Assembly: GCA_037367405.1 (NCBI GenBank)
Contig: JAZKJV010006940.1
Location: forward strand, 248,001 to 312,000
DNA: 64,000 bases
Reading direction: 5' to 3'
From: Ottelia alismoides
Lineage: Eukaryota > Streptophyta > Magnoliopsida > Alismatales > Hydrocharitaceae
Shown: positions 34,673-48,800 of the stretch, piece after piece
How positions within the stretch are numbered: position 1 is the first letter of the stretch
Layout of the letters: each line of letters starts with the position of its first letter
The notes under the pieces: generated by a model
Told to the model about the DNA's origin: nothing
Seen by the model: the letters and a program-made list of their open reading frames with translations, nothing else
Databases searched by the model: none
Program-made: the position numbers and the translations under genes

Positions 34673-36620
34673 ACACTTATGCAATAAGTGCAAAAATAAA
34701 GAGAAAGAAAAGAAAAAGAAGAAAATTAGATTAAGTTTAATTATCAAACTTGTCTTTGCAAAATCGAAGTTTGGAGCTTAAGCCGGACCTTTGGAAATTT
34801 AGTGCGGTCGGAACCTTAATGAGAACCAAGTTTGGAATCCAACAGTCCTTGAGAATCCCAAAACTCTGTCCAAGTCTCCTCAATAGCCAGGTCAGAAATA
34901 CTTCAACTCATACGCAAACTCTTACGACTATGAGTCTGACTCGTACAGTGTAAGTGATATGTAGCTCACCACCTCAGGAGTAGCAAAGAAACAACCTCCT
35001 CCAACCTGGTAACTCTAACCCCTCGGTCTAGCAACTCTTTCCTCGAGAAGCGGGGTATTCCCTTCTAAGTTCAAGTGCAACCGGCTCAAGAAGAGGGGGA
35101 AGAAGTATAGACTTTTGGAAGCTCAGCCAGTGTAGCTGAGTCTCCCGCTGCTAGCTTCATGAGATGTAACATGGATACCATAAGCTTTTGCTTTGTTGAA
35201 CTATATACATACTCCGGTGGGATTATTAAATTTTCAATCCGACCCACCACTTTTTTGGAGTTCTTTTTGCATTTTTTTTTTCAATTGCATCTGTACAACA
35301 TATCTACATGAGCAGCATATACAAGAAATTTTCCTCTTGAGCCAGTAGACTATCCCTCTTTTGAAGCTTTATTGCAACCCACGGCTTCTGTCTTTAGCCT
35401 TCATCACCACTAGACCAAGTTGAGGTGCACTTCCTTCACTATAAGAAGAAGAGAGGTTCCGCCTAGAAGTACTACCCTCATATGCTACCCCAAGCTAAAG
35501 GAAGCTGCCTCCTCACCACCTCATCCGTGGAGAGCTATGTGAAAGGTGCAGGTGTCCAAGTTAGGTCATTATCAACAAGAGTCGTGCGTGTGCCCCGAAG
35601 TACTCTACTTAGGCAGTCAAGAATCCATTGAACCAAGTCCCGTGATCCTCAAAGAATTAAGTCAACTAGACCTGAAGTACCTCAAACCCAGTTCCTATAA
35701 GGTTCCTGTTATTAGGTAGATTTTAAGGTCCAGTCAAGCTCCAATCTTCGGATTTTACTTAGACTTGTTCAACTATCAAACTCAATCCAAAAAATGCGAA
35801 TGCTATGCAATGCAATGCAGAAAATATTTTTGTGATGCAATTTTCAAGATTTTGAACTTTTTATGGATTTTTGAAAATATGATGATGATGCATATGCAGA
35901 TGCATTTTTTTTTGTATTTTTCAAGAAGATTTTTCAAATGTTTTTGGATTTTAATTTTTGCAAATGTTTTTGGGAATTTTTGAAAACAAAAAGTTTTTGG
36001 CTGAAAACTAGGTTAAAATATGTACACGGGAGTGCTTCTTATATATACAAGAAGTGGATTTTAAGAATTTACAGGGTAAGTGGTCAATTTTATACATATA
36101 TACATATATAGTGGATTTTGGTGTGATGTGTATATTCCTCAAACTTATTTGAAAACAATTTTACACAATTTTTGAAAACTATAGTCCAAAATAATTTTTA
36201 CAAACATTTTACACACATTTGAAAATCATTTTGCAAAGGTTTTCAAAACAGTATATATAGGTTTTTCAAATCATTTTTGCAACCATTTTTCGAACCATTT
36301 GCAAATCATTTTTCAAACATTTTATTTCACACAAAGAAAAGAAGTTTTACAAACCACACATTTTTACACAGGTTGAAAACACGAAACAAAATATTTTCAA
36401 AATAGTTTTCAATAGATGTTCACAAGGATTTTCAAACTATTTTTCAAACATTTTGCAAAAAACATTTTCACCTGATTTATTAATCAGTAAATACAAAAAG
36501 AATTTGAGGAATAACCACATCATTTTATTAAGGATTTTAATGAATTTTAAAGAATTATTAGCCATATTATTAAAAAAAATACGAAAGTACGAGTTATGGC
36601 TAAAGTATATACGTAGTATA
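34673..36620 (-). other. Gypsy 3' untranslated region
   Basis: No coding frame comparable to an env gene was recognised. The stretch 36120-36480 is rich in CATTTT-CAAA words. Around 35770-35990 there are A/T-rich repeats. It may hold remains of an ancestral env-like region, but no motif supports this. Confidence 0.5.
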
Positions 36621-37155
36621 TACGACCCCCCTATACTTAGCTTGAGCTATGTCCTCATAGATCGGAGAGAAAAGAGAAGACATAACTCGTACTAAGTATA
36701 GGCAAGTCTAAAGAATAAATGAATGAATCGATGAATCAATGAATGAGAAGTTGACCGTCCCCCCTATACTTAGGATCAAATAATCCTAAGTATAGCAGAC
36801 TGTACACAAAGCAGGGAGGGTCAAGGGTGGGAATGAACAGATCGTACTCAGATTGTCTCCTCCTATACTTAGGGTAAGATATCCCTAAGTATAGACAAGA
36901 AGAGGAGACAATGGAGAGGATCAAGATGAATGAGAAAAACTCGGGGTGCACACCCCCCTATACTTAGGACAAAGTACGTCCTAAGTATAGAAGACTGTCT
37001 ACAAGGGGTAGCACCTTTTTGGTAGATGATGAAGATAGAAGAGGAAAAGAAGAAAAGAAGAAAAGAAGAAAATAGATGAGATTGGATATGAACAACTCGG
37101 GATGCACATCCCCCCTATACTTAGGATAGAGTACATTCTAAGTGTAGCAGTGATG
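36621..37155 (-). repeat. Array of hairpins ending in polypurine-tract-like sequence
   Basis: Five units in plus reading have CCCCCTATACTTAG followed, after a short spacer, by CTAAGTATAG: about 36625-36702, 36757-36801, 36859-36900, 36952-36993 and 37110-37150. In element orientation each is a stem whose right arm runs into AAGTATAGGGGG, the same string as the true polypurine tract. Spacers are purine-rich (GAAGAAAAG). Confidence 0.8.
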
Positions 37156-37233
37156 AAAGGGATGGCATCAATTCGGTAGAATAAGATAAAAGAAGAAGAA
37201 AAGAAGAAAAGAAGAAAAGACGGAAAGGAAAAA

Positions 37234-40200
37234 TCATTCAAAAATGTTTTGATGTGCTTTGCCTTCCTCTGTCTCCTTCAAGATATTCAACTCATCCTCA
37301 TAGATTACTTGAATCGAGTCAACGACGGCCATGAATGTGTCATGTTCGAGGTATGGCTTCAGCAGCTGTCCATTGACTACAAAAGGCTGTGCGTCAGCTG
37401 ACAGATTGGATATCAATACACTTCCGTTGTCACGCACCTGCCTAACTACAAACGGCCCAGTCCATTTGCTCTTCAATTTGCCTGGAAAGATCTTTAATTT
37501 CGCATCGAACAACCATACCTTCTGACCTGGATCAAAGGACTTGTGGCGGATGTGCTTATCATGCCATGTTTTGACCTTTTCCTTGTACATTAGGCTGTTG
37601 TCATATGCATAATCTCTGAATTCCAGTAATCTGTTCAGATCCAATTTCCTGTGCTGTCCTGCTTGCTTGGAGTCCAAATTACAGATATTAATAGCCCATA
37701 AGGATTTGTGAATAAGTTCCACGGGCAAGTGGCATGGCTTGCCATACACCAGGCGGTAGGGAGACATTCCCAAAGGTGACTTGTACGCTGTTCGATAAGC
37801 CCAAAGAACGGAATCAAGCAGCTGAGACCAGTTCTTGCGATCCGGACGCACAAGTTTCTGTAAAATTGTCTTGATCTCCCTGTTTGAACATTCAGCTAAG
37901 CCATTGGACTGCGGGTGATAGGGTGAAGCAACACGATGCTCGATGCAGAATTCTTGGGTCAGCTTCTTCACCTCTCTGTTTATGAAATGGCTGCCCCCGT
38001 CAGATATGAGGATCTTGGGAATCCCGAACCGTGCTATGATGTGATCTCGTAAGAATCGACAGACAGTCCGACTGTCTGCGGCTCGGGCAGGGATAGCCTC
38101 CACCCAACGACTGACATAATCGACAGCAAGCAGAATATACTCATAACCCTGACTGTTAGGAAACGGGCCCATGAAGTCGATCCCCCATGCGTCAAAGACA
38201 TCTGAGATCTGGATGTACTTCAGAGGCATCGTATCTCTCATTCCTATGGTTCCACCCATCTTCTGACAGTCAGTGCAACCTTTGACGTATTCGTCTGCAT
38301 CTTTGAACAATGAAGGCCACCAGAGGCCACTTTGAAGAACTTTTGCTGCCGTCCGTTTTCCTGAATGATGTCCTCCAGAATCTTGATCATGACATAAGGC
38401 GAGGACACTTGGAACTTCCTCCTGAGGAATACACCTTCTCCAGATGCAATCTGCTCCCTCACGAAACAGATACGGGTCTTCCCACTGATAGAAATGGATT
38501 TTAGACAAAAATCTGTCTACTTTCAACTTAGGCCAGTCCTGTGGGATCTTCTTGGCAACAAGATAATTCACAATGTCCGCATACCAAGGAAGTGAGGCGA
38601 CAGACAGAATCGATTCATCTGGAAAGGTTTCTGTGATAGGCTGTAAGTTCGGCTCAGGAGACTCCGGTTCAGGAAGTCTTGACAGATGATCGGCCACTAC
38701 ATTCTTTACCCCAGGTTTATCTCTGATCTCCATATCAAACTCCTGGAGGAGAAGGATCCACCGGATAAGACGTGGTTTGGCATCCTTCTTCTGCTGTAAA
38801 TACCTAATGGCCGAATGATCAGTGTAGATGATAACCTTGGACCCAAGAAGGTAAGATCTGAACTTCTCCAAAGCAAAGACTACCGCTAGCAGCTCCTTTT
38901 CAGTAACAGTATAGTTTCGCTGGGCTTCATCGAGCGTTCGGCTAGCGTAGTGAATTGCAAACGGTACATTGTCTTTTCTCTGTCCTAGTACAGCTCCGAT
39001 GGCATAATCCGACGCATCGGTCATAATCTCGAAAGGCTGGGTCCAAATCGGTGGCTGTAGGACAGGGGCCTGTGTGATGAGCTCTTTCAACTGATTAAAG
39101 GCAAGGAGCACACGGTCGTCTACAATGAACTCATTGTCCTTGCCAAGCAACTCAGTCAGTGGTCTGGCCAATTTACTGAAATCTTTAATAAATCGTCGGT
39201 AAAAACCGACATGGCCCAAGAATGACCGGACTTGCTTGATATTTGTAGGTGGCTCTAGCTTAGAAATTACATCCACCTTAGCTGGGTCAACCTCAATGCC
39301 ACGTTTAGAAACAACGTGACCCAGCACGATTCCTTCGGTCACCATGAAGTTGCTCTTCTCCCAGGAGAGCACAAGATTCACTTCGCAGCACCTCCGCAAG
39401 ACTCGGTCTAGATACTCCAGACATTGATCAAATGAATCCCCATAGACCGAGAAATCGTCCATAAAGACCTCGAGAAAGCTGCCCACCATATCGGCAAAAA
39501 CTGCAAGCATACACCTCTGAAAAGTAGCTGGGGCATTGCAAAGCCCGAACGGCATCCGTCTGAAAGCATATGTGCCAAAAGGACAGGTGAACGTGGTCTT
39601 CTCTTGGTCTTCAGGAGCAATAGCAACTTGATTATACCCAGAGTAACCGTCCAAGATGCAGAAATATTCCTTCGCGGCCAATCTCTCCAAGATCTGATCG
39701 ATGAAGGGTAGCGGAAAATGATCCTTCTTGGTGGCAAGGTTAAGTCTTCTGTAGTCTACGCACACTCGCCAAGAAGTCGGTACTCTGGTTGCGATCTCCT
39801 CTCCTTTGTCATTTGTCACAATGGTGATCCCTGATTTCTTGGGCACAACATGCAGAGGGCTCACCCATTTGCTGTCGGAGATGGGATAAATGAATCCCGC
39901 ATCACACCATTTCTGGATTTCTTTCATAACCACCTCTCGCAGGTTCGGGTTTAATCTTCTTTGCAGTTCTCGAGAGGGTCTGCAATCGTCCTCCAGAAAG
40001 ATGCGGTGCGAACAGAGTGACGGATTGATCCCGTGGAGATCGGAGGTTCGCCAACCTATCGCCTTGCGGTTACGTTCAAGAACCTCCATCAGACGAGATT
40101 CTTGATCTTCGGTCAGATGTGCATTGATGATGACCGGGTACATGTTCGGTTCTCCTGCAAGGAAGGCATACTTCATATTGGAGGGCAAGGGTTTCAGCTC

Positions 40201-40737
40201 TGGCGGTGTCTGAGCTGCTTCAGTGGTGACCTCAGCTATTAATGCAGGTGGTGATTCTTTCAACTGTGCGATGTCCACCATAATCGGCTCTGTTTCTTCT
40301 CTCAGATCCTGACAGAGTTCCTCGATGATTTCATCTTCTTCCGAAGATGCTTCCAAACTCGGCTCCTGATTCTGAAGGCATAACGACCCCACGGTAGTAC
40401 TTTGTAGTGCCTCAGCAAGGTCCTCATCTTGATCGATATACGGGAGTTCGACTGCGGTCTCCACTTCCTCCTCCGGGCAGAGGATTCCGTGGATCTCATG
40501 ATCATCCAGGAAGAGGTTGGTATCTTGAATCTCGGCTAGAAAGTCGCAGTCTTCATCATTCTCGATCACCCTTGCACATGATACAGCTGTGGGTTCAACG
40601 GGCGTTTCTTCAGACAGGGTCTCTACTCGGATAATTTCATTACCAGCTCCAAAAGTGATTTCTCCTGTCCCATAATTCACTACGGCGTTTGACGTCCGCA
40701 GAAATGGCCTTCCGAGTATGATCGGGGTAAGGAGCAA
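37234..40737 (-). CDS. pol: Gypsy pol: protease end, RT, RNase H, integrase
   Basis: 1,167 codons open on the minus strand. It opens with the C-terminal protease motif IILGRPFL, then the RT ([24 protein letters not shown], catalytic FMDDFSVYG near residue 422), RNase H ([27 protein letters not shown]), the integrase HHCC finger (HDQDSGGHH ... CTDCQ) and core ([29 protein letters not shown]), and a GPF-type tail. No chromodomain is visible, as expected for the Athila/Tat branch. It overlaps the end of gag by about 98 bases in a different frame; the start shown is only where the frame opens, not a real initiation site. Confidence 0.95.
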   Translation of the reverse strand: MLLTPIILGRPFLRTSNAVVNYGTGEITFGAGNEIIRVETLSEETPVEPTAVSCARVIENDEDCDFLAEIQDTNLFLDDHEIHGILCPEEEVETAVELPYIDQDEDLAEALQSTTVGSLCLQNQEPSLEASSEEDEIIEELCQDLREETEPIMVDIAQLKESPPALIAEVTTEAAQTPPELKPLPSNMKYAFLAGEPNMYPVIINAHLTEDQESRLMEVLERNRKAIGWRTSDLHGINPSLCSHRIFLEDDCRPSRELQRRLNPNLREVVMKEIQKWCDAGFIYPISDSKWVSPLHVVPKKSGITIVTNDKGEEIATRVPTSWRVCVDYRRLNLATKKDHFPLPFIDQILERLAAKEYFCILDGYSGYNQVAIAPEDQEKTTFTCPFGTYAFRRMPFGLCNAPATFQRCMLAVFADMVGSFLEVFMDDFSVYGDSFDQCLEYLDRVLRRCCEVNLVLSWEKSNFMVTEGIVLGHVVSKRGIEVDPAKVDVISKLEPPTNIKQVRSFLGHVGFYRRFIKDFSKLARPLTELLGKDNEFIVDDRVLLAFNQLKELITQAPVLQPPIWTQPFEIMTDASDYAIGAVLGQRKDNVPFAIHYASRTLDEAQRNYTVTEKELLAVVFALEKFRSYLLGSKVIIYTDHSAIRYLQQKKDAKPRLIRWILLLQEFDMEIRDKPGVKNVVADHLSRLPEPESPEPNLQPITETFPDESILSVASLPWYADIVNYLVAKKIPQDWPKLKVDRFLSKIHFYQWEDPYLFREGADCIWRRCIPQEEVPSVLALCHDQDSGGHHSGKRTAAKVLQSGLWWPSLFKDADEYVKGCTDCQKMGGTIGMRDTMPLKYIQISDVFDAWGIDFMGPFPNSQGYEYILLAVDYVSRWVEAIPARAADSRTVCRFLRDHIIARFGIPKILISDGGSHFINREVKKLTQEFCIEHRVASPYHPQSNGLAECSNREIKTILQKLVRPDRKNWSQLLDSVLWAYRTAYKSPLGMSPYRLVYGKPCHLPVELIHKSLWAINICNLDSKQAGQHRKLDLNRLLEFRDYAYDNSLMYKEKVKTWHDKHIRHKSFDPGQKVWLFDAKLKIFPGKLKSKWTGPFVVRQVRDNGSVLISNLSADAQPFVVNGQLLKPYLEHDTFMAVVDSIQVIYEDELNILKETEEGKAHQNIFE

Positions 40738-43700
40738 CGGAGCGGGGGACGTCCATATCTAAGACCACAAAATCGGCTGGGAAAGATTTTCCCTGAACCG
40801 TGACGATCACGTCCTCCAACAGGCCCCTAGGCCGCTTGACTGACTTGTCTGCAAACTGCAGAATCATCTTTGTAGGTTTGAGCGGTCCCAGCTTGAACTC
40901 CGTGAGTAGTGAGGCTGGCATCAGATTGACAGATGACCCGCTGTCGAGGAGTGTCCGTTCGAACTCTTGATTGAACATCTGACAACGTACAAGAGGTGCT
41001 CCCATATCTGGCTTTTTGTCCGGGAGGTTGCTGATGGCATTGACGGTGGCCATAGTGAGGATATGCTTTTCAGATTTACCACCTTTGCTTCGGGAGTTAT
41101 GTGGGGTTGGCCTGCGCTTGGTTGTACATGCCTCCTTAAGTCCTTTCTTCACAGCTGGCATGTACTCAAGAGCTTTCATTAATGGCATATTTAACACCAG
41201 ATTCTGAATAATTTCTATGATAGCAGGATCAGACAAAGCACTTTTCAAATTTTTCATTTTTTTGTGTTTTTTCATTGCTTCAGGAAAAGGAATATTTACA
41301 AACTCTTCTCCAATTTCATTCAGAATAGTGTCCGTGTTGTTGTTTACAGGTAGATGACAAAAAGGAATGGATTCATCTACAATTTGTGGACCAAAAACGA
41401 CAGGCTCGGCTTCGGGTGCTGGCGTTGGACTTGCTGCAGGTGCGGTGCTCCTCCTATCAGGAGCTGACTGTGATGCGGGTGCAGACGTCTCCAATGCTGG
41501 CTGGTCTCCACCGAGGTTGCTGCTATCTTTTTGTATTTTTCTGTTTTCTTCATTTTTTTGTGATTTTCTGGATGCTGGTGCTGCTCCCAAAATGCTTGCT
41601 GGCCCTGGTGTTGGCTGGACTGACGATTCCCCGTCAGATGCAATCTGCTTTCCTTTCGCCGTCGCCGATGGCTGGAGTGTCCTACCGCTCCTGAGAGTAA
41701 CAGCGTTAGATAAAAAACAATTAAATTCACCTGATTCGGGTCGGACACTGCCAGCTACCTGCTCCTTGCGTCGGAAATTGTTAGGATTAGCTTCGACCTG
41801 GGCTGGTATGACGGTTTTGGCTGCCGTCAGGTCGTCGATCTTCTGGTTCATCTCAGCCATGTTCTTCATTAACTGCTCCAAACAGGCCAGGGCCGGATTG
41901 ACCGGTACAATCTCAGAAGATTCCCCCTGCTGGGGTCTAGACTGCTGATATGACGGTTGAGATTGTGACTGGTATCCTTGTGCGAATTGTTGAGGAGGGG
42001 GATTGGATGAGTACTGGGACTGGTGTTGGTTGTACTGTGCAGCCGGTTGCTGGTGATACCCTTGTCCACGATATCCGGACTGCTGAGGCCCATGTTGGTA
42101 ATTCTGCCTCCACGTGTTTCCATGTGAGGGAGGCTGGTACTGGTAGGGCTGCTGGAATGGTCTTCCACCCTGGTGTTGCTGCTGGAAGGGCCTGTTGCCC
42201 ATGTTCTGACCCTGAGAGTGTCCCTGAGGACGGGTCAGCTGCACTTCGTTGTTCCAGACGCCATTGATCTCCTGGATCAGCGGCGGGGGTGGAGAGAACT
42301 GCTCGGAGTAAGCGGGCTGGTGCTCTGGCTGATATACAACCATCTGTGTCTGAGGCTGCGGTGGCTGCTCCGGGACCTGCACGTAGTATACGTGCTGGAC
42401 TGGCTGGGGCTGCGGTGGAGTCGGCTGAGGATTTTGCTGCATTGTAGGCTCCTTCTTCTCCGCGTTCGGCTCGGCAGAGGTAGACACAGCGTTGCACATG
42501 TTTGCATTCAGTGCACGGACGAGCTGCTCCAGCTGCTGGGAAATCTGGTCGAGCTTCTCCAGACCTTGGGTCCTCTTCTCTATAACTGCCAGTTTTTCGA
42601 GGTCCTGCGACCTCTTCTCAATGATGTCCACTTTGGACAAGTGGCTCCCGATGATACTCAGGTTGGAGCTTTCATCTTTGTCCTCAGTGTGAGAAGCCAT
42701 GTTAACTGGCTTGCTGATGGCGGTTGGTGTCTTCATGTAGACCCGGGACGAGGATTGGGCTGCTTCTCCCTCAGCCATTTCTTCAAAGACATTCCATACA
42801 ACATCCTCGTCTTTGTTGAAATGCGATCCGCCGCAAGCTGCATCGACTAGCTTTTGGCTCTCGAATGACAGTCCCCCAAAGAAGTGTTGCACGAGACTGG
42901 TCTTGGGTATTTCATGGTGGGGACATTTCTCCTGGAGATCCTTGAATCTCTCCCACGCTTCATGGATTGTCTCGTGCGGCTGTTGGCAGAAACTGGAGAT
43001 CCGGGCACGCATCTGGTTTAATCTCCCCAGAGGATAAAATTTATGGAGGAAAGCAGATTTCAGTTCCTCCCAGGTGGTGACGATTTTCCCGAGATGATCG
43101 ACCCAGTAAAGGGCCTTGTCTTGAAGGCTGAAAGAGAATGCGGTCATCTTGATCACATCCAGGGGAACTCCGGGGTAGTGAGCAGTGGAGCAGATGCGGT
43201 TGAACTTCTTGAGGAAAATATATGGCTCCTCAGTGGTGTTTCCATGAAAAGTAGGAAGCAGTGACAGAAACTGTGGCTTCAGTTCGAAGTGAGCATGCAT
43301 ACGTGGGATCTGAATCCATTCAGTGATGCGCCCTGCTCCTGGGTTGTATGTCTGCTTGAGCGTGGGCTTGGGCTGCGGTGGATCCTCTTCTGCTGCGTCA
43401 AAGTCAGGTCCCACTGAGAACTCATCATTGATTTCCTCGAAATTGGGATCGTCCTCCCGTCGGCCGTCTCTCGCATCGGCCCTTCTTCTCAGATCATTCA
43501 GCATGTCCTGGAAGGCGGTCTGGGCCAGGGCTTGGTTAGTCAGCTGCTGCTGAATGGCTTGGATGGAAGCCAGCAGTTGACTGTTGACCTCACCCTGCGT
43601 AGTGTATTGTCCTTCTGCGGCATGGTCTTCGGGCTCCTGCTGAGGCTGTGGTCCCTTTCCCCTTCCTCCTGCCATTTCTATCTCTGCTGGGTTGACTGTC

Positions 43701-44038
43701 TCGATTTCTAAGTCTGCACATGGTAGAATGCCTCGATCAGTCTGAATTGCAGCACCAGGTAAAGAGATGCGGTCTGTGTCAAGGTCGGCACAGAACTTTG
43801 TGAAGGATGGTGATGTGTAAGGAGTGAAATCAATGGCCATCCAAAACGGACAGAGTCCGGGACGAGAGTGATCCCGACTTATTGAAGAAGGCAGGGAGTC
43901 TGGAGATCGGTTCTTAGGGTTTGAACCGGTGTCTCGGAAATAGCCCTGAATTATTTGAGAGGGTGAGCGAATGGAGCCGATGTGGGTGTCGACAGAGCCT
44001 CGACTAAACTGTCCATTCGTCGCCATTTCGAAGATCAA
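40640..44038 (-). CDS. gag: Gypsy gag with N-terminal part of protease
   Basis: 1,132 codons; the second Met ([10 protein letters not shown], 44026) is as likely a start as the first. The retrotransposon gag core lies around [20 protein letters not shown] to [16 protein letters not shown] Gln/Pro/Tyr-rich low-complexity segment follows (about 42000-42480), then a linker and the aspartic protease active site [12 protein letters not shown] (about 40920-40955). The frame runs off 26 codons after the protease strand FVVLDMDVP, where pol continues in another frame. A run of five G on the plus strand (40744-40748) sits exactly at the change of frame. Confidence 0.92.
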   Translation of the reverse strand: MIFEMATNGQFSRGSVDTHIGSIRSPSQIIQGYFRDTGSNPKNRSPDSLPSSISRDHSRPGLCPFWMAIDFTPYTSPSFTKFCADLDTDRISLPGAAIQTDRGILPCADLEIETVNPAEIEMAGGRGKGPQPQQEPEDHAAEGQYTTQGEVNSQLLASIQAIQQQLTNQALAQTAFQDMLNDLRRRADARDGRREDDPNFEEINDEFSVGPDFDAAEEDPPQPKPTLKQTYNPGAGRITEWIQIPRMHAHFELKPQFLSLLPTFHGNTTEEPYIFLKKFNRICSTAHYPGVPLDVIKMTAFSFSLQDKALYWVDHLGKIVTTWEELKSAFLHKFYPLGRLNQMRARISSFCQQPHETIHEAWERFKDLQEKCPHHEIPKTSLVQHFFGGLSFESQKLVDAACGGSHFNKDEDVVWNVFEEMAEGEAAQSSSRVYMKTPTAISKPVNMASHTEDKDESSNLSIIGSHLSKVDIIEKRSQDLEKLAVIEKRTQGLEKLDQISQQLEQLVRALNANMCNAVSTSAEPNAEKKEPTMQQNPQPTPPQPQPVQHVYYVQVPEQPPQPQTQMVVYQPEHQPAYSEQFSPPPPLIQEINGVWNNEVQLTRPQGHSQGQNMGNRPFQQQHQGGRPFQQPYQYQPPSHGNTWRQNYQHGPQQSGYRGQGYHQQPAAQYNQHQSQYSSNPPPQQFAQGYQSQSQPSYQQSRPQQGESSEIVPVNPALACLEQLMKNMAEMNQKIDDLTAAKTVIPAQVEANPNNFRRKEQVAGSVRPESGEFNCFLSNAVTLRSGRTLQPSATAKGKQIASDGESSVQPTPGPASILGAAPASRKSQKNEENRKIQKDSSNLGGDQPALETSAPASQSAPDRRSTAPAASPTPAPEAEPVVFGPQIVDESIPFCHLPVNNNTDTILNEIGEEFVNIPFPEAMKKHKKMKNLKSALSDPAIIEIIQNLVLNMPLMKALEYMPAVKKGLKEACTTKRRPTPHNSRSKGGKSEKHILTMATVNAISNLPDKKPDMGAPLVRCQMFNQEFERTLLDSGSSVNLMPASLLTEFKLGPLKPTKMILQFADKSVKRPRGLLEDVIVTVQGKSFPADFVVLDMDVPRSVAPYPDHTRKAISADVKRRSELWDRRNHFWSW

Positions 44039-45832
44039 GAGGAAGATCGATGTGGATGAAAGATACGGGGGTCAACAAGGAACAAAAAGGAATGCAAAAC
44101 AGTAGAAGGCTCACAAGGAGCGAGGGTCAAATAGAAGGGGAGCAAAATTGCGCAAAGGCGCGATATTTTTGATCTTGACCTAAATGTGATTGGCAATCAA
44201 ACACAAGACAAGGGAGTTCACCAACTCAACGCGTGAAGCCGTGAAGGTTCGGCTGTTATCTTTGTAATTTTTATCTTGATTTCAGGAATTTATCTTTCAA
44301 CGAGTCCTTAGAGCGCTACGCCTATAGGAGCGAGAGTACTGACGGAAGAGTATTCCCGTACTTGTCCTCCTCCTGTGTAACCTGTAACTTGCGCTTTTTA
44401 AGGTCCTTGTAACCCTTCCTGGATCCCTACTCAGCCAAAGAAATAGAGGGAGGAAGCCGATAGGCGAAACCGATACTTCGGATCTCACTCGCAACGGAAT
44501 CACCCGTGAGCGTGCAAGATCCTACTCGGACGCAGCCGGTGAGACAGACACCCCCGTGAAGGCGTGGCCTATGCTCGGTACTTCGGACAAGGTCGGCGCT
44601 CACACAATAGTGAGTCACCACTGGCGACCAAGCCCTACTCGACTACGTACGATAGTAGCGCCAATACTTCGGAAATCCAGGCGATACACAAGGCAGCCAC
44701 AAGTTGGGTTTTGGGCTCTAATCCTTACGAACGCTCAACTCACTTGGAAGGAGACCTTCCCATGCAACCTGAAAACAAATGAGGGTGTTACTCTCCCCAA
44801 TCAATGAGTCCAATTACCAATTTTTATTTAGGTCAAAGTTTTCTTAGCAGTCCCTTTTTTAATTTTTTTTGTGTTATCGCTTCTTTTGAGTAGTTTCAAA
44901 CAAGCGCCTAACGATTTTGTTTTTTTTTCTTTATCCTAATGTATCCAAAATCAGAGGGAGAAAAGAGTCGGGAAAAGCCAATGCAAGTCGGCACTAAGAT
45001 GGAAATCTCACCTTTGTGCCTATATGATGGATGCAAAGTGAGAAGACTTACAGTGAATCCCAGCTCTCTCCATGCGGGATGCAAGGCAGAAATTTATAAA
45101 CCTAATCTATATGCCGGTTATGCAATGCGGAAATCGTCCTAGAATAGGCAACTGCTAGCGTGAAGAACCACAAGCTAGCTAATAATTCCCAATCCGAGTG
45201 TCCGGTCTTGGCTCACCCCTCCTCTGCCCAACACATTTGGAGTAGGAGAAAGCGCTTGTTCGGGTGTGAGCTCGCGGCGCGTGGATCGGAAGCTACTAGC
45301 TAACTATTTAATTAGTCTAAGTCCAAATACGAATCTATAGGAGCATGCAAAGATAGTTAGGTGTTTGGACCTATTCTAATCGAATCAAGCAGGACCTAGA
45401 ACTAAGAGCTCAATCCACAAAAGAAAGTGAAAAATGAAAACAAAACCGGAAAATGACAGCGATAAAAACTCGTCAAAACTGCGGTGAGCCCCCGGGTGAA
45501 CAAACACCCGGAAGTTAGGCCCGAAATGTCCAAGAGTTCAAGTCCTGTATTATTACAAATTATCAAATACTCTCTCTCTCACAAAAATAAAAAAAAAACA
45601 ACTCTCTTTCTCTCTCTAGTTCTCCTGCTCTCTCCTGCCGGCTAGGGTAGAATAGCCGGCTCCTCCTCCCAAGGCTGCTCAGGATCCCCTAGGCGATCCT
45701 CCTAGGTCGGCGGTCCCTCGCAAGAAAACAAAAGAGATGTCAGACAGTTCAAAATAGATAATACACAAAATACAAGTAAGCAAGAATGACTAAGTGACTA
45801 GCAAGACCCAAAGGTACTCTACAAGCCGATGC
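44039..45832 (-). other. Gypsy 5' leader
   Basis: 1.8 kb between the primer-binding site and gag. No conserved frame was recognised. It contains T-rich and CTCTCT-rich stretches (45565-45630). Long leaders are usual in the Athila/Tat branch. Confidence 0.6.
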
Positions 45833-45850
45833 TCCCCGGCAACGGCGCCA
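45833..45850 (-). other. Gypsy primer-binding site
   Basis: Minus strand reads TGGCGCCGTTGCCGGGGA two bases after the 5' LTR. This is the tRNA-Asp-type site common in plant Athila/Tat elements. It fixes the element orientation. Confidence 0.9.
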
Positions 45851-45852
45851 TT

Positions 45853-48800
45853 TGAAAAGCGAGAGAGCGAGAGCCGCTAAATAGTGGTCTGACAAGTCAG
45901 ACTCACTGTCGCTGGTGCGACTGCTCAAACTTCCTCGGTCTTCAACAATTAACCCACACAATCAATCAGAGAAAGAATAGCAAGGATTAAAATTTATTAT
46001 ACCCTACTAATGATGTACAATGGCAAGCAAGTAGGGGTCGAACACAAGGAGCAAAGGTGGAGAGCACGGATAAAAATCCAAACCTGAATCTAACAAGCAA
46101 CTTAGCCAATCTAGAATTTTTGTGGGTTTTTTTTTATTTTTATATTTTTTATTTAATTTTTAATTTTATATTTTTGTATTTTGGTTTTTAATTTACTGAT
46201 TTTTATATTTTATATTTTATATTTTTTTTCTTTTTCAATATTGGAAAGTAAGGACAATATAAAGAAAGACCAGTTAAAATATTAATAAAAGGGCACCAAA
46301 ATACTCAAAAATTCAGAAATAAAATGTTTTTGGTCTTTTTAATAATTTTTTACTGTTTTGGTGATTTTTGGGGATTTTTCAAGATGTTTTTGGTATTTTT
46401 AAAGTCTGAAATAAAGCAAACAGTGGAAATACGGGCTGGCTGTGACAAAAATGCAAGTTAAAAATACCAACCAGTAGCAAAATTGTTTCACACTATTTTT
46501 CTAATAAAGAGAACAAAATTAAGAGTAAACAGAAGCTGAGTTTGCTATTTTTGGGTTTTTCTACTATTTTATATAATTTTTTGAAGTTTTTAAGAGTTTT
46601 TAATTTTTTTGTGTTTTTGTTTTGAGATTTTTAATGATTTTTGGACTGACACTAAAAGATAATAAAATAGACACTAAGTAGATTTTTGGGAATTTTTGGA
46701 GGTGTTTTGATATTTTTTTGGTATTTTCTAAGGTAGACAGTACACAAAAAGGCTGTTTTTGATTTTTTATAAATGGGAAAATAAAATAAAATCAAAAACT
46801 AAATATGTGGCGTGAAAGTACACGTGTCCAGTAGCCTAAGTCTATTTTTGTGGAATTTTTGGAGTTAAAATGATCTATGAAATAAATACAACAAGCATCC
46901 AATTCAAAATCAGGCCTGGCAGGGGTATATGTGCAATATGTTAAGCATCCAGGGGCATTCATGCAATTTTCACCAAGAAATCACGCGCAACTCACGTTAC
47001 TCACCACTCACAGGGGCATAAATGCGATTAAAGAAAACCGGCAGGGCGTACATGCAATAGTTCCAAAAATATATTATATATCCTACGCACAGGGACGAAA
47101 TCGCAAATACTGAAAAGTCCTGGGCCTATCTTGCAAAATGCCCAAAAGTCACATGCCAACGTCACGTGAGGTGACGTGGCGTGGATTGGAGTGCAAATAG
47201 TGATAAGGTGAGGGTCTGTGTGCAAATATTACAACACTTTGTAAACTACAAATAAAAGTTACTGGACTAAACAGTAAATACAAAAAGCGTGGGTTAAAAG
47301 TGCAAAATACCCACGGGGCTTGATCCAGCGGTTGATGGCGATCCACTTATCCACGTGGTGCACATCCAACGGTGCGTACCCCTTCGTCACGGACGGTTGG
47401 GATTAGATCTTCAAGGCTTGATCGGACGGCTGGGAGGCGCAGGAGATCAGACGGCCAATGATGCGTCTGGAGCGGGTGGTTGATCCAACGGCAGGGAGGG
47501 GTTCACGAAGAACACCTCCCCGGCGAACTTCGAGGTGCGATTCCGGCCGACACACGGCCGCTCCGGCCCCCGGATCAAGGGCAAAACGATCCCGGGGCTC
47601 TTCCGCGTCAGCAGGTAGTCTCAGGCGAGGCGGAGACGGCTCGAGGTGCTCGGACGGCGGAGGAGACCTGGGCAGGTGGTCCTGGGTTCGTCGATGGTCG
47701 ATCGAGCCTCCTCTTGGGCTCGGACCTGCAAGGTTAGGCGCACAAAACCCCAGCGAACAATTTGGTGGTTCCCGATGGTTCCGATGAGGCGAAGGATGGA
47801 GCGGGCGTAGAACTCCGGCGAGTGGCGGAGAGAAGAGTTCGGGCGGCTCGATCTGAGCGAGATCGAGGGGGAATGAAGGGTGGCGCGGAGTGACGGAGCG
47901 ACGAGGAAGAAGATGGAGGTGGTCGGTGCGGCGGTCGATGATGGACGAGGTCGGAAAATGGAGGCGGAGCTCAGCTCCGCCGTGGGCTTTGATCGATGAT
48001 TCACGGCGAATGGGTGATCGAGAGTAAGAACAGCTATAGGCCTACACTAATCTACGCTAAGGCTACAAAAAGACGAAGAGAAAGGAGGGGGAAACTCACC
48101 GAAGACGTCGGGCGATGAAGCTCGGCGGAGCTCCGGCGAAGGTCGGATCGACTTCGATTCGACGCCAACTGACGCAAACCCAAGGTCAAATCGACTCCTG
48201 CTGTCACCAGGAGCACAACTGGCTAGGGGTTTTCGAGTGGTTTTGGCGGAAGAAGGATCAAACTTTGAATCAAAGTCGGGGGATGTCTTTTAAAGGGTTG
48301 ACGGCGAGGCGAGGAAGACGAGGCTTCAGCGCCTCGGTCAGTGATCCACAGCCCAAGGAATCACTTGGGCGTGAATCACCATCGACCGAGGAAAAGATTC
48401 CAAGAAGGAACCATCACCAAATGGTGATCGAGGCTCCCTCGAAAAAGGGGTGAACATAGGGTCAAACTTGACTCTGACAAGGGACAGACCTCGGTCAGAG
48501 AGTTGACCGAGGTCAACCAATGGAGCGTTCTGGTTGGTCCACGTGGACCAACCAGAAAATTCCTTGGCTAAAAACCTTGTAAAATGGATTAAAAATATCA
48601 GACGAATTAATTAAATTTTGGGTATAAAATAAAAAATGTTTGTAATTTTATGAAGTATTTTATGGTGATTTTTGTTTATTTTTATGAGCTATATTTTTAC
48701 AAGTTTGTATTCTTACCCTTATAGGTATCTATATCTATGTATTTTATTTTTAAGTATTTAATTTTTGTTTTGATTTAGGTTTTTGTTCTTATTTTAATGT

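Noticed and set aside
35765..35983. Possible env-like remnant after pol
   Set aside because: A/T-rich repeats give a Phe-rich frame; no signal peptide, membrane segment or conserved motif.
41367..41948. 193-codon frame on the plus strand opposite gag
   Set aside because: Antisense shadow of the Gln/Pro-rich part of gag.
42173..42850. 225-codon Leu/Arg-rich frame on the plus strand
   Set aside because: Antisense shadow of gag with no recognisable domain.
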